From DVED01 sp963838375 (lineage in GTDB: Bacteria > Cyanobacteriota > Cyanobacteriia > Cyanobacteriales > Geitlerinemataceae), in contig CAWIQY010000015.1 in assembly GCA_963838375.1 (NCBI GenBank), positions 1,215,865 to 1,279,864 on the forward strand: a DNA stretch of 64,000 nucleotides, written 5' to 3'. Within the stretch, counting starts at the first letter, position 1; the number at the start of each line of letters is the position of its first letter. The notes below the pieces were generated by a model. It was not told where the DNA came from. It ran no database searches and worked only from the letters and a program-made list of their open reading frames with translations. Positions 42,251 through 50,957 of the stretch are shown here, one piece after another. The position numbers were made by a program, and so were the translations under genes.

Positions 42251-43801
42251 TTAAGAACGACTGGAACCCACCAAGTTTGGAGCTTCAGAATCAACAACCA
42301 AGACTGTTTCTTCCATCTGCAACTGCTGTCGTAAGTCCTTGTAAGCCGATGGATCTATCGGGGTCACAGCCTGTAGAATTCGTTGCCATCCTTGTTGGCG
42401 ATCGCCAATCCCTAAATCGTTTAAGAGTTCCTCAATATAATGGAAAGTAAAGGGAAATATCGACGTTCCATTATCAAGACTCTTCTCTCCCCATTCGGTT
42501 TGCTTCCAATTCCACTCTTCTTCCATTTGTGCCAACATTTCTTCAGCAGAAGGGAGCGTGAGATTCCCTAGGGTGTATTCTACCAGCCACCGGGCACTTA
42601 AATGGAATGTCAGCGGACAAAACTTACTGGTGTTATAACCAATAAAACCCATCTGGGGAATCTGAGGATGAAGAATATTTCGATAAAGGTGAAAACTTCC
42701 TCGATCGTCTATCATCAAGCGACGGTATTTTTCTTCCAGAAATGGAACATCTTGACGAAATCCTGTTCCAAAAACAACGAGATCGGCTTGTAATCGATCG
42801 CCATTATCAAGCTCTACGCCGCTTGGAACAAATCGGGAAACTTTAGATTTTTTTGTGCGAATTTTTCCAGACTGAATATTTTTATAAAAATCTTTTGGCG
42901 CTATTCCAAGAGATGCAATTATCCATTGTTGTAGAGGCTTTTCGGGTAGCATTCCGCAAGTATCAAGCCCAAACTGCAAGCGCAGAATTATCTCGTTAAG
43001 TCTCCAAAATGCCCAGGCGAGAGGCTTTCCAATAGTGTGTAAGATTCTCTCTAACCCTTTCAGATGACGGTAGGGCAACCACATTTCTGCAAAGCGGTTG
43101 AGCGTAATGTATTTAATATTTATTCGACCCAGAAAAAATCTGGAAGCTAACCAGGGAATTTGACGAAAAACTAAAGTACAGTCAATTGCATGGTTAACCC
43201 CCAAGGTCGCAATATCTACCGCAGATTTGCCACAACCAACCACGACAGTCCGTTTTTCTTTCATTAAAGAAGGATCGTTGACTTCTGTCGTATGCAAAAC
43301 CTGACCTCCGGAAGCAATAAACTCCTCTTTTCCCGGTATCTCAGGAATGTTCGGGATATGGTAAGCACCATTACAGACTAAAACAAAGTCAAATTCGTAT
43401 TGTTCGACTGTAAAGTTCTCCGAAAAACTATCCTGAGTCCGAACACTGACAATCCATCCTGATTTTTGTCCTATTTTCCGTTCAACTTGAATTACTTCTG
43501 TGTTGAAACGAATTTTTTGGGTTATTTCAAAGTGTTGGGCATAAGATTCTAGGTAAGTCCTAATCTGGTCGGCTGAGGGCCATTCAGGATAAGAGACAGG
43601 CATGGGATAGTCCGGAAAAGCATAAGTATCACGCGGACTTTGGGTCGTTAATCCAGGATAGGTTCGCGATTTTTCCCAAACGCCACCAAGTCCCTTTTGC
43701 TTCTCAAAAACAGTAATATCATAGCCTTCTTCTAGAAATACTTTAGCAGAAGCTAAGCCGCTAACCCCAGCTCCAATCACACATACTGTATTCACTTTCA
43801 T
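42251..43801 (-). CDS. Flavin-containing monooxygenase (FMO/BVMO-like)
   Basis: 516 residues, intact. FAD site VIGAGVSGLASAK at residues 8-20; NADPH site VVVGCGKSAVDIATLG near 190; between them a degenerate FMO signature (EFIASGGQVLHTTEV, in place of FxGxxxHxxxY); and the late motif LVVFGTGFRQDVPF. FMO-type enzymes hydroxylate N or S or insert oxygen next to carbonyls using NADPH and O2. It lies 124 bp downstream of the halogenase gene on the same strand, which suggests a shared pathway. It could supply reduced flavin or perform a separate oxidation of the same product. The Shine-Dalgarno is weak (GAAAACTAAAA). Confidence 0.85.
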   Translation of the reverse strand: MKVNTVCVIGAGVSGLASAKVFLEEGYDITVFEKQKGLGGVWEKSRTYPGLTTQSPRDTYAFPDYPMPVSYPEWPSADQIRTYLESYAQHFEITQKIRFNTEVIQVERKIGQKSGWIVSVRTQDSFSENFTVEQYEFDFVLVCNGAYHIPNIPEIPGKEEFIASGGQVLHTTEVNDPSLMKEKRTVVVGCGKSAVDIATLGVNHAIDCTLVFRQIPWLASRFFLGRINIKYITLNRFAEMWLPYRHLKGLERILHTIGKPLAWAFWRLNEIILRLQFGLDTCGMLPEKPLQQWIIASLGIAPKDFYKNIQSGKIRTKKSKVSRFVPSGVELDNGDRLQADLVVFGTGFRQDVPFLEEKYRRLMIDDRGSFHLYRNILHPQIPQMGFIGYNTSKFCPLTFHLSARWLVEYTLGNLTLPSAEEMLAQMEEEWNWKQTEWGEKSLDNGTSIFPFTFHYIEELLNDLGIGDRQQGWQRILQAVTPIDPSAYKDLRQQLQMEETVLVVDSEAPNLVGSSRS

Positions 43802-43925
43802 TTTTAGTTTTCAGTGCTAGAATATTGTTGTATATTGTATTTCTCTCTATTTTTTTGAAACCAAAGAGAAACAGTATCGGGAATAAAACAGTGTTGAAGC
43901 AATGCTCTATTCCCAATTTAAAAAA

Positions 43926-45635
43926 TTAGTGAGATTGATTGCGTTTTGTGTAGACTAGTTCTCCTTCAACTGGCATGGAAATTTTCAGGGGAGGTTTTTC
44001 AGAGTTAAATTTTGCTTTAACCCAGCCTTCAATCGTCATCACTTCCAAGCAAGACATGGTATTTTGAATAGCAACTCGAGTATGTTCGGCAGAAAAACGT
44101 TGCGGAAACAAACTCATCAGATACTGGTAAATTTTTTGAATATCTGAAGTTCGTTTGAGAATATCAAGCAGCAAACCGTAAATGCCTGTAATCGGCAAAC
44201 GATTCTCATCCCTGACGTAACAATTCACTTGTTGGATTTGACCTTTGGTATAAACGGCAACCAATTCTTCAATCGCTCCATCAACATTGAGTTCAAAAAC
44301 ATTATTTCCACTAACTTCCCAGGGAATTTCTTCATTGGAGAATCGCTGCACCATTTGCTTCATCGAAGCCAAGTCAAATCCTCCAATCACGGCTTGACCG
44401 ACAATATCGTTGGTAAAACCACCTTGAGCCAACCACCGAAAGGCATCGGACGGACTGAGATTTAAACCTGACTCTTTAGCAATGCTTTGACAATGGGCTT
44501 GTAAATCTGTAAATTGCCCGTTGGCAGCATACCAATAATCAGCAAAACGGATATGTTGTTGAATGCGACGCCGCTGATTTCGATCGTATTGAGTTTTCAG
44601 CCAATTTTCCTCGAGATTTCCTTTATACAATTCTAAGATTGTATAAGCTGCTTCGCGACCGCCGACGTGTGTCAACGTCATTCCGGCTGCCAAAATAGGG
44701 TCGGCAAATCCCGCAGCTTCGCCAACCAAAAACCAGTTTTCCCCAAAAGTCCTCTCAGCTAAAAATGACCAATCTTTTGTCGTTTCAATGTTGCCCCGAT
44801 GGGTGGCATTTTCCACTAACTGAGAAATGTGAGGTTCACTTTTGATGGCTTCATAATAAATTTCTGAAGCTGATTTTTTCGCCTGTTTGTAATATTCGGC
44901 TGGACAGATAAACCCAATGCTAGTGCGTGTGGGGCTTAAAGGAATAAACCAAATCCATCCATGAGGAAGACTCATCACCTGGACGCGAGTTCCACCAGCC
45001 CCAATTTGGGTCGCCCACTCGGCATTCTCCCAATAGTCCCAAATCGCAATATTTTGGAGTTGCGTTGGAGACTTGGTTTGGACACCTAAAGCACGCCTGA
45101 GTACGCCAATATGACCCGAAGCATCGATATAGTAATTTGACGTTATTTGTTCTCCAGAGCTTAATGTAAGCGCAGTCACAAAATCTCCATCATTATTCAC
45201 TTTGGTAACTGCGGTTTCTTGCCGAACTTCACATCCCATTTCTTTGGCGTGGTTCAGCAAAATTTCATCATAAATTGCACGATCGACTTGAAATGCAGTT
45301 TGCTTGCGTTGTCCTTCATATTTTGCAGGACGAGCTTCTTCTTTAAAATCTTCAATGCGGAGAAAATTGAATTCCCAAGGTTCGGGATCTTGACCCCATC
45401 GATAATTCGCTCCGATTTTGATGGGAAAGTTTGCAGCTTCCACTTTATCCCAGCATCCCATCTCATTGAGAATATCACTAATTTGAGGCAACTGGCTTTC
45501 TCCAACATGATCCCTGGGAAATTTTTCTTTTTCCAGAATTAAAACGTGGAGATTCGGGTTGTACTTTTTAAGTAAAGTACCCGTTGTGCTGCCGCCTGGA
45601 CCGCCACCAACAATAACGACATCATAATGATTCAT
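43926..45635 (-). CDS. Flavin-dependent halogenase (tryptophan-halogenase-like)
   Basis: 569 residues. FAD Rossmann motif VIVGGGPGGS at residues 8-17; HVGESQLPQ; a candidate catalytic lysine in NFPIKIGANYRWG (about K73), the position that forms the halogenating lysine adduct; the family hallmark WxWxIP as WIWFIP (about 227-232); and WFLVGEAAGFADPILAAGM for the flavin. This combination distinguishes halogenases from ordinary FAD monooxygenases, where WxWxIP is missing. It would use FADH2, O2 and halide to chlorinate or brominate an electron-rich ring. Start ATG 45635 has GGAAG 8 bases upstream; the TTG at 45647 is rejected. The short repeated-tryptophan peptide gene 340 bp upstream is the obvious candidate substrate. 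No flavin reductase is in the window. Confidence 0.85.
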   Translation of the reverse strand: MNHYDVVIVGGGPGGSTTGTLLKKYNPNLHVLILEKEKFPRDHVGESQLPQISDILNEMGCWDKVEAANFPIKIGANYRWGQDPEPWEFNFLRIEDFKEEARPAKYEGQRKQTAFQVDRAIYDEILLNHAKEMGCEVRQETAVTKVNNDGDFVTALTLSSGEQITSNYYIDASGHIGVLRRALGVQTKSPTQLQNIAIWDYWENAEWATQIGAGGTRVQVMSLPHGWIWFIPLSPTRTSIGFICPAEYYKQAKKSASEIYYEAIKSEPHISQLVENATHRGNIETTKDWSFLAERTFGENWFLVGEAAGFADPILAAGMTLTHVGGREAAYTILELYKGNLEENWLKTQYDRNQRRRIQQHIRFADYWYAANGQFTDLQAHCQSIAKESGLNLSPSDAFRWLAQGGFTNDIVGQAVIGGFDLASMKQMVQRFSNEEIPWEVSGNNVFELNVDGAIEELVAVYTKGQIQQVNCYVRDENRLPITGIYGLLLDILKRTSDIQKIYQYLMSLFPQRFSAEHTRVAIQNTMSCLEVMTIEGWVKAKFNSEKPPLKISMPVEGELVYTKRNQSH

Positions 45636-45673
45636 GACAACTTCCAAAGTAAAGTATACAATTGAAATATCAC

Positions 45674-45707
45674 TATAGTTAATAATAAAAAGTTTTACTT
45701 AACTATA
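45674..45707. promoter_or_regulatory. Inverted repeat in the halogenase upstream region
   Basis: TATAGTTAA (45674-45682) and TTAACTATA (45699-45707) are perfect 9-base arms separated by 16 bases, centred about 55 bp before the halogenase start in AT-rich DNA. It may be an operator or overlap a promoter (TATAGT, TATACT). Confidence 0.4.
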
Positions 45708-45751
45708 AAAAATGATACTTCAGTTCAAAAATTGATTTAATGATTGTTAGA

Positions 45752-45851
45752 ACTTACGCAACGGCTCCAGACACAGGGGCAACCACTCTTGGGATTCCCT
45801 GCGCTGCGCTTCGCCCTTACAAAGCACCATATATGGCGGCTCTGCGTAAGT
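45752..45851. mobile_element. MITE-like element between precursor and halogenase genes
   Basis: Ends ACTTACGCA (45752-45760) and TGCGTAAGT (45843-45851) are inverted repeats, with TCCTG following the right end as in the 13518-13673 element. The 100-bp body is GC-richer than its surroundings (GGGATTCCCTGCGCTGCGCTTCG region) and has no coding frame. It separates the peptide gene from the halogenase gene. Confidence 0.55.
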
Positions 45852-45975
45852 CCTGTATTGTGCTTTGCGAATATAACCACGACGAACAGCTACACCTACA
45901 CCTTACTCAAAAAACTGTTCGTCGCACCTATATTAAATATCAGAAAGACTAGCTTTCAGAATCTCGATTGTAAAT

Positions 45976-46173
45976 TTAAGCAACTGTCACTTCAGGGGTT
46001 TCTGTGACTTGAGAAATTTCTAGATTCTCTGTCCACGTGTGAGCAATATCCACATCCAGGTTTTCTGTCCATGTGTGGCAGATTTCCAGGTTTTCTGTCC
46101 ACGTGTGAGAAATATCCAAATTCTCTGTCCAGGTGTGCAAAATATTCAATGATTCAAGGTTTTCGTTAGACAT
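45976..46173 (-). CDS. Repeat peptide, putative multi-core RiPP precursor
   Basis: 65 residues. After a 12-residue start (MSNENLESLNIL) come four units beginning HTWTENL at residues 13, 23, 33 and 45 (lengths 10, 10, 12, 10), each ending in an acidic-hydrophobic tail (DIS, EIC, DVDIA, EIS), then QVTETPEVTVA. There is one Cys, no signal peptide and no membrane segment. The units are also visible as about 30-base DNA repeats (CTGTCCACGTGTG on the plus strand). AAGGAG sits 7 bases before ATG 46173, one of the strongest Shine-Dalgarno sites in the window, and the gene starts 144 bp after the HDO gene stop. Repeated identical cores, high predicted translation and neighbouring tailoring oxidases fit a ribosomal natural-product precursor. 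No known leader family is recognised. It could instead be a small structural or metal-binding peptide. Confidence 0.75.
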   Translation of the reverse strand: MSNENLESLNILHTWTENLDISHTWTENLEICHTWTENLDVDIAHTWTENLEISQVTETPEVTVA

Positions 46174-46300
46174 CAGGTATCTCCTTGTTGGAAAGTAAAC
46201 AACACTTTGCTTTTGGGTAGGTGCTTTAATAACGATCGAACTCGTAATGATTCTGTTTAAGAAAAAATAAATAAAAATATACCCGAGTTGGGGGAAAATC

Positions 46301-46332
46301 TTCTAGCGGTTTTTGGCTATAAACCACTAGAA
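46301..46332 (-). promoter_or_regulatory. Hairpin overlapping the HDO stop codon
   Basis: TTCTAGCGGTTT (46301-46312) and AAACCACTAGAA (46321-46332) form a 12-bp stem with one G-T pair and an 8-base loop; the HDO stop codon (46317-46319) lies in the loop. There is no T-run, so it is more likely an RNA stability or processing element than a strong terminator. It could decouple expression of the peptide gene. Confidence 0.45.
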
Positions 46333-47069
46333 ACTGGAACAACATCAGTATCATAGTGGTTTTTGCCCGAAGTGAATACCGATTGATTCTTTTGAGCGTA
46401 AGCTAGCAATGCGTAATTCAGTTTGAAAAGAACTTCAAAAACTTGATTGGCTAAATTCAGTAATTCTTGTTCTTGCGATGCTTTTAACTCGATATTAAAC
46501 AAGATTTCTTCTATATTTTGATTTCCAGTAGTATGTCCTGTTTCTACATCTAGATGAAACGATCCAAAGTAATCACATTGTTGACCGCTCATTCGTTCAA
46601 GTTCCATGGAAACTTGAGACGCAGATGTAAAAACGATATTACCGGTTGCTTCTAACACTTCAATAATCACTAACTTTTGTATGGGAGTTGCTCCGAAAGC
46701 ATAGCCAAAAAGCTGATGAGTAACCCACCGAGTGATTTGTGTTTCTTCTCCCCAAAGAAAATCTAATGTATCGCTAAACTTCAAGGAGTCATCAAAACTT
46801 AGCTTTTCCAGATCTTGCAGAAACCAAACTGAGTGATGCTCATCCTCATGAGTATGAGTGTTAATAAGTTCTTGAATCGGATCGCTAGTGGTCTCGTCTC
46901 GAAAAATATATTTATTCAGATCTCCAAAGCTCATTATAAAAAATGCAGCACATGGCGCCCACCCCAACCTTGTTCGAGGATCGATGCTGGTATCTTGCAT
47001 GAACTCAAACAAAGGTAGCCGAGCAAATTCTTGCTTCTTCTGCTCGATAAAGCCTAAAATATCTTTCAT
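46317..47069 (-). CDS. Heme-oxygenase-like (HDO-type) metal-dependent oxidase candidate
   Basis: 250 residues from ATG 47069. Almost entirely helical. Candidate iron ligands are placed as in heme-oxygenase-like diiron oxidases: THEDEHHSVWF (about residues 73-83), IIEVLEATGN (mid), and GSFHLDVETGHT, where H-x2-D-x-E-x2-H falls on one helix face. A strictly conserved-looking GWAPCAAFFIMSFGDLNKYIF segment follows the first helix. Known HDO enzymes (for example UndA, BesC, SznF) perform desaturation, C-C cleavage or N-oxygenation. The upstream in-frame start at 47141 adds a hydrophobic stretch that looks noncoding. It is the first gene of the co-directional cluster with the repeat peptide and halogenase. 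The family call is motif-based. Confidence 0.65.
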   Translation of the reverse strand: MKDILGFIEQKKQEFARLPLFEFMQDTSIDPRTRLGWAPCAAFFIMSFGDLNKYIFRDETTSDPIQELINTHTHEDEHHSVWFLQDLEKLSFDDSLKFSDTLDFLWGEETQITRWVTHQLFGYAFGATPIQKLVIIEVLEATGNIVFTSASQVSMELERMSGQQCDYFGSFHLDVETGHTTGNQNIEEILFNIELKASQEQELLNLANQVFEVLFKLNYALLAYAQKNQSVFTSGKNHYDTDVVPVSSGL

Positions 47070-47138
47070 GGTCAAAAGTCCGAAAATTACACCCAAGCAA
47101 ACTTGAAAAAGTAAAAGCCTATTGGCAGCAAGAACTAA

Positions 47139-47160
47139 CATTAAACTGAACAGTTTAATG
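47139..47160. promoter_or_regulatory. Perfect palindrome upstream of the HDO gene, operator candidate
   Basis: CATTAAACTG-AA-CAGTTTAATG: 10-base arms with a 2-base centre, 70 bp before ATG 47069 of the first gene of the halogenase cluster. Size and symmetry fit a binding site for a dimeric regulator, but no regulator gene is adjacent. Confidence 0.5.
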
Positions 47161-47875
47161 AATCAAAAAGTAGGATTACATCTGAACGAAAAACTCAATG
47201 TCTGAATCGACAAAGATTGTTGCAATGCGGAATTTTTACTGTAGACCGAAACTTCTGTGAGGATGTCTCGAATCGATCCCTAACGATCGAGCTAAAAGTT
47301 TTCTTGAACTTGTGAAAGCAACTTCACATCAGTAAATATACACAAAAAATCAGAAGTTGTAAAGTCTCTAATGATAATCAAATAGATGTAGTGAGAATGA
47401 TCTGTATAAATAATACTGATTGTTCGCAGGAAAAAATCAGTATTTACTCGTATTTAAATATACGAAGACGACTAGCAGTCAAGGTTTATACGGATTAACC
47501 CCATCGATGTGATTCTCAACAATCTTTTTTATTGAAAACATCAAAGATTTTGCAAGCTTTCCCATCACTTGCGGGGAATCAAACTGAGTGTTTTGTCATG
47601 AGAATATGAGATTGAATGAGGTGTTAACAAAACTTAGAAACGAATCGTAACTTAGAAGACAGAATTGGTGCTCTAGATTCATACTTATCTTTTCGGAGAT
47701 GTCTGATATCTAAGCGACGATCGTTTCTGGATGCGCAATTGGGGGTCAAAGTCTCCTCAACCCGAATCCTCACCAAAGTTGGGTTAGCGCTCTTGGCAAC
47801 GAAGTCTTGTTTGGATCTTCCCCGAACCGGCTGATTTCAGTTACGATCGCTCTTAGCGCCAGCGAAGAAACCACC
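47161..47875. other. Intergenic region between divergent HDO and ligA genes
   Basis: About 715 bp, AT-rich up to about 47680 and then of normal composition. No supported gene. It must hold the promoters of the HDO cluster (minus) and ligA (plus). A weak repeat, AACTTGTGAAAGCAACTTCACA at 47308-47330, has TGTGAA / TTCACA inverted arms. Confidence 0.5.
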
Positions 47876-49897
47876 GTGAACCAGCCTACTCCCGAAATTC
47901 AACAACGAGTCTCTCAACTGCGATCGCAACTGCAAGCGGCGAGCTACGCTTACTACGTCCTCGATAACCCCATCATGGAGGATACCGTTTCCGATCGACT
48001 CTACCGAGAATTACAAGATCTCGAAGAGCAATATCCCCAATTAGTGACGCCAGACAGTCCAACAAGGCGCGTTGGCGACAAACTGGCGTCTCGATTGACC
48101 TCCATCCGCCACAATATCCCCCTCTACAGCTTGGAAAATGCTTTTAATTTACAGGAGTTAGAAGCTTGGCAGTTAAGCTGGCAGCGCCTAGCCACGGATG
48201 CTCAACCTCGATACGTCTGCGAACTGAAAATCGATGGTTCGGCGCTGGCACTCACCTACGAAAATGGGGTGTTAGTCCGGGGAGCGACTCGAGGAGACGG
48301 CACGACAGGAGAAGATATTACCCAAAATGTGAAGACGATTCGATCGATTCCTTTGCGGTTGCGCGGTGACAATCCGCCGCCTGTGGTAGAAGTTCGGGGG
48401 GAAGCCTTTTTATCTTTGGAGATCTTCGACACCATTAACCAAGAACGCGAGAAAAGCGGTGAAGCTTTATTTGCCAACCCCCGCAATGCCGCCTCCGGAA
48501 CCTTGCGCCAACTCGATCCCCGAATTGTCAATCGTCGGCAGTTGGAGTTCTTTGCCTATACACTACACCTTCCCGACGGTGAAGAATGTCCGACGCAATG
48601 GGATTGTTTGGAATATTTGAAAAACTTGGGGTTTGTTGTCAATCCCAACCGCCAGCGCTGCGAATCCTTGGCAGAAGTTGCGGATTACTGCGATCGATGG
48701 GAGATCGATCGTAAAAACCTACCCTACATGACCGATGGTGTCGTCGTCAAACTCGATTCTGTTCCCCTCCAGCAGCAATTAGGCTTTACTCAAAAGTTTC
48801 CCCGTTGGGCAATTGCCCTCAAATATCCGGCAGAGGAAGCCCCCACTCAACTGCTGGGGGTGACGGTACAGGTGGGACGCACGGGGGCGCTGACCCCGGT
48901 TGCCGAACTCGAACCCGTACATTTGGCAGGAACGACGGTATCGCGGGCAACCCTGCACAATCGCGATCGACTTTCCGAGTTAGATTTACACCTGGGCGAT
49001 ACAGTGGTGATCCGCAAAGCGGGGGAAATTATTCCGGAGGTGTTGCGGGTTCTCCCCGAGTTGCGTCCCCCAGGAGCAATTCCGTACTCATTTCCTACCC
49101 ACTGCCCAGAATGCGGGCAAGCTGTGGTTAAACCCGCTGACGAGGCGGTGACGCGCTGTGCGAATTCTTCTTGTCCCGCCATTCTCCGAGGTTCGATCGC
49201 CCACTGGGCAAGTCGTGCGGCACTGGATATCGATGGGTTGGGGGATAAGTTGGTGCAGCAATTCGTCGATCGAAATTTAGTCCAGTCGGTTGCCGATTTA
49301 TACGAGTTAACAGCGGAACAAATTGCCAGTTTGGAACGGATGGGGGAGAAATCGGCTCAAAAGTTGGTAAGGGCGATCGAAGAGTCGAAAAAACAGCCTT
49401 GGGCGCGGGTGTTGTACGGATTGGGGATTCGCCATGTCGGCAGCGTCAATGCCAAGACGATTGCCGATCGATTTACCCGTGTTGAGGAATTAGCAAAGGC
49501 TTCAGAAGCTGAACTGACAGCTATTTACGGTATTGGTGAGGAAATTGCGCGGGCGATCGTTGCTTGGTTCCAAATTCCCGCCAATCAAATACTCATCGAT
49601 CGACTGCGATCGGCGGGTTTGCCACTACAAGGAACCGTCCCAACTCCCACATCCACAGCTTCACTCCTACAAGGCAAAACCTTTGTCATTACTGGAACCT
49701 TGCCCACCCTCAAACGCGACGAGGCTAAAGCGTTAATCGAACAAGCGGGCGGAAAAGTAACTGATTCAGTCAGTGCCAAAACCGATTATTTGGTTGCAGG
49801 AGTTGCAACGGGTTCTAAACTCGAAAAAGCAAAAAAAATGGGGATTCCTCAACTCTCAGAAGCCGAACTTCTGGAATGGATTTCCCCAAATTCTTAA
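47876..49897 (+). CDS. ligA: NAD-dependent DNA ligase
   Basis: 673 residues from GTG 47876, the normal size. Seals nicks in replication and repair. Adenylation motif CELKIDGSALAL (lysine about 118), the OB fold (TVQVGRTGALTPVAELEPV), a four-cysteine zinc finger (CPECGQAVV...CANSSCPAIL), helix-hairpin-helix units (IASLERMGEKSAQKLV; GLGIRHVGSVNAKTIA), and a C-terminal BRCT domain (LQGKTFVITGTLPTLKRDEA). The ATG at 47807 would add 23 unrelated residues, so the GTG is preferred. Confidence 0.95.
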   Translation: MNQPTPEIQQRVSQLRSQLQAASYAYYVLDNPIMEDTVSDRLYRELQDLEEQYPQLVTPDSPTRRVGDKLASRLTSIRHNIPLYSLENAFNLQELEAWQLSWQRLATDAQPRYVCELKIDGSALALTYENGVLVRGATRGDGTTGEDITQNVKTIRSIPLRLRGDNPPPVVEVRGEAFLSLEIFDTINQEREKSGEALFANPRNAASGTLRQLDPRIVNRRQLEFFAYTLHLPDGEECPTQWDCLEYLKNLGFVVNPNRQRCESLAEVADYCDRWEIDRKNLPYMTDGVVVKLDSVPLQQQLGFTQKFPRWAIALKYPAEEAPTQLLGVTVQVGRTGALTPVAELEPVHLAGTTVSRATLHNRDRLSELDLHLGDTVVIRKAGEIIPEVLRVLPELRPPGAIPYSFPTHCPECGQAVVKPADEAVTRCANSSCPAILRGSIAHWASRAALDIDGLGDKLVQQFVDRNLVQSVADLYELTAEQIASLERMGEKSAQKLVRAIEESKKQPWARVLYGLGIRHVGSVNAKTIADRFTRVEELAKASEAELTAIYGIGEEIARAIVAWFQIPANQILIDRLRSAGLPLQGTVPTPTSTASLLQGKTFVITGTLPTLKRDEAKALIEQAGGKVTDSVSAKTDYLVAGVATGSKLEKAKKMGIPQLSEAELLEWISPNS

Positions 49898-49993
49898 TGC
49901 GCGATTGGACGATCGATCGCCCTTCTCTATTTCTGGATTAAATGACCCATCAGTCACCGATCTACCAGTTGGCAACTCGGTGAGAAAAGATGC

Positions 49994-50075
49994 TGGTAGG
50001 GGCGAAACATTCGATCGAGAATCTCATGCGCAAATCGACAAGAATAATACAAATGCTTCGCCCATTCGCCATGTC
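49994..50075. repeat. Dispersed GGTAGGGGCGAA repeat, second copy
   Basis: Starts GGTAGGGGCGAAACATT and continues with CGCAAATCGA and CAAATGCTTCGCCC, in the same order as 8904-9000. It lies between the convergent ligA and psbO genes. Confidence 0.5.
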
Positions 50076-50126
50076 TCAGTTGCGCGGCAGTTACCATCGC
50101 TGACGAGATAGAGGTCTCGCGCAGCA

Positions 50127-50957
50127 CTAAGCAGCAGGCTTAACCCGACCGTAGAATATGCCCCGAACTTTAACTTCGAGGGGTTCTTCAGCCCCCAAAT
50201 CGGTATCGGAAGGTTGATCGCTTTCAAAAATTCCAGCAATTTCTCCGGTTTTATTATCCACTTGAGAAACTTGCAGGGTCATGGTGCCTTCTTTGTTTTC
50301 CGTGGTTTTGACGTTCTCAAAATCAGACGAATCGGCTTGAGACGGTAGTGCCACGGCGTTATCATACCCAGTTGCCACACCGCGACCTTTGGGATCGAGG
50401 AAAGCGGCTCCTCGATAGGATGGTACGTTATAGGTTCCGGAGAAATCAGTTGAGGTACTCAGGCTATTCAATCCGGGTTGGCTCTGAGCGACTAACGATT
50501 TGGTGGTGAAGAAGAAGGGAACTTGCTCGCCACCAGGAAGTTGAACCGTAATGGGTTGAAAGTCAATCCCACCTTTTTCGGTGAAAGTAAAGCTACCATC
50601 ATCATTCAGAACCAAATCGACCGTGATTTGCTCTAGACTGCTGGTATATCGAGTTAAAGACTTCGCTGCGATAAACTCCGCTTCCTGGCGCTTACTTTTG
50701 GATTCTTCCTTGACAAAAAAGGTCGTGGGCTGAACGCAGAAATCTACGATCTGGTAGGACTTATTTTTATCAACTGGCAAGATTCCACGAGAGGTTTCTG
50801 ACAATTGCGGACACTGGTTGGCAAATCCAGTGTTTCTAATTTCGTCGTAGGTGAAAGGTTGGTTACTTAATTTAACTTTAGGGGCTTCTGCACCACAAGC
50901 GGTGAGGAAGCAGACGCACAACGCGAACAGTGCAGTAATTAAGGTGCGATACCTCAT
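50127..50957 (-). CDS. psbO: Photosystem II manganese-stabilising protein PsbO
   Basis: 276 residues. Signal peptide MRYRTLITALFALCVCFLTACGAEA, where LTAC resembles a lipobox, then the mature 33-kDa protein: FTYDEIRNTGFANQCPQL, IVDFCVQPTTFFVKEE, the two conserved cysteines forming the disulfide, the loop PSYRGAAFLDPKGRGVATGYDNAVALP, and LEVKVRGIFYGRVKP at the C-terminus. It caps the Mn4CaO5 cluster on the lumenal side. ATG 50957 is preceded by GAAGAGAAT; the TTG at 50969 is rejected. This gene by itself identifies the organism as an oxygenic phototroph. Confidence 0.97.
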   Translation of the reverse strand: MRYRTLITALFALCVCFLTACGAEAPKVKLSNQPFTYDEIRNTGFANQCPQLSETSRGILPVDKNKSYQIVDFCVQPTTFFVKEESKSKRQEAEFIAAKSLTRYTSSLEQITVDLVLNDDGSFTFTEKGGIDFQPITVQLPGGEQVPFFFTTKSLVAQSQPGLNSLSTSTDFSGTYNVPSYRGAAFLDPKGRGVATGYDNAVALPSQADSSDFENVKTTENKEGTMTLQVSQVDNKTGEIAGIFESDQPSDTDLGAEEPLEVKVRGIFYGRVKPAA

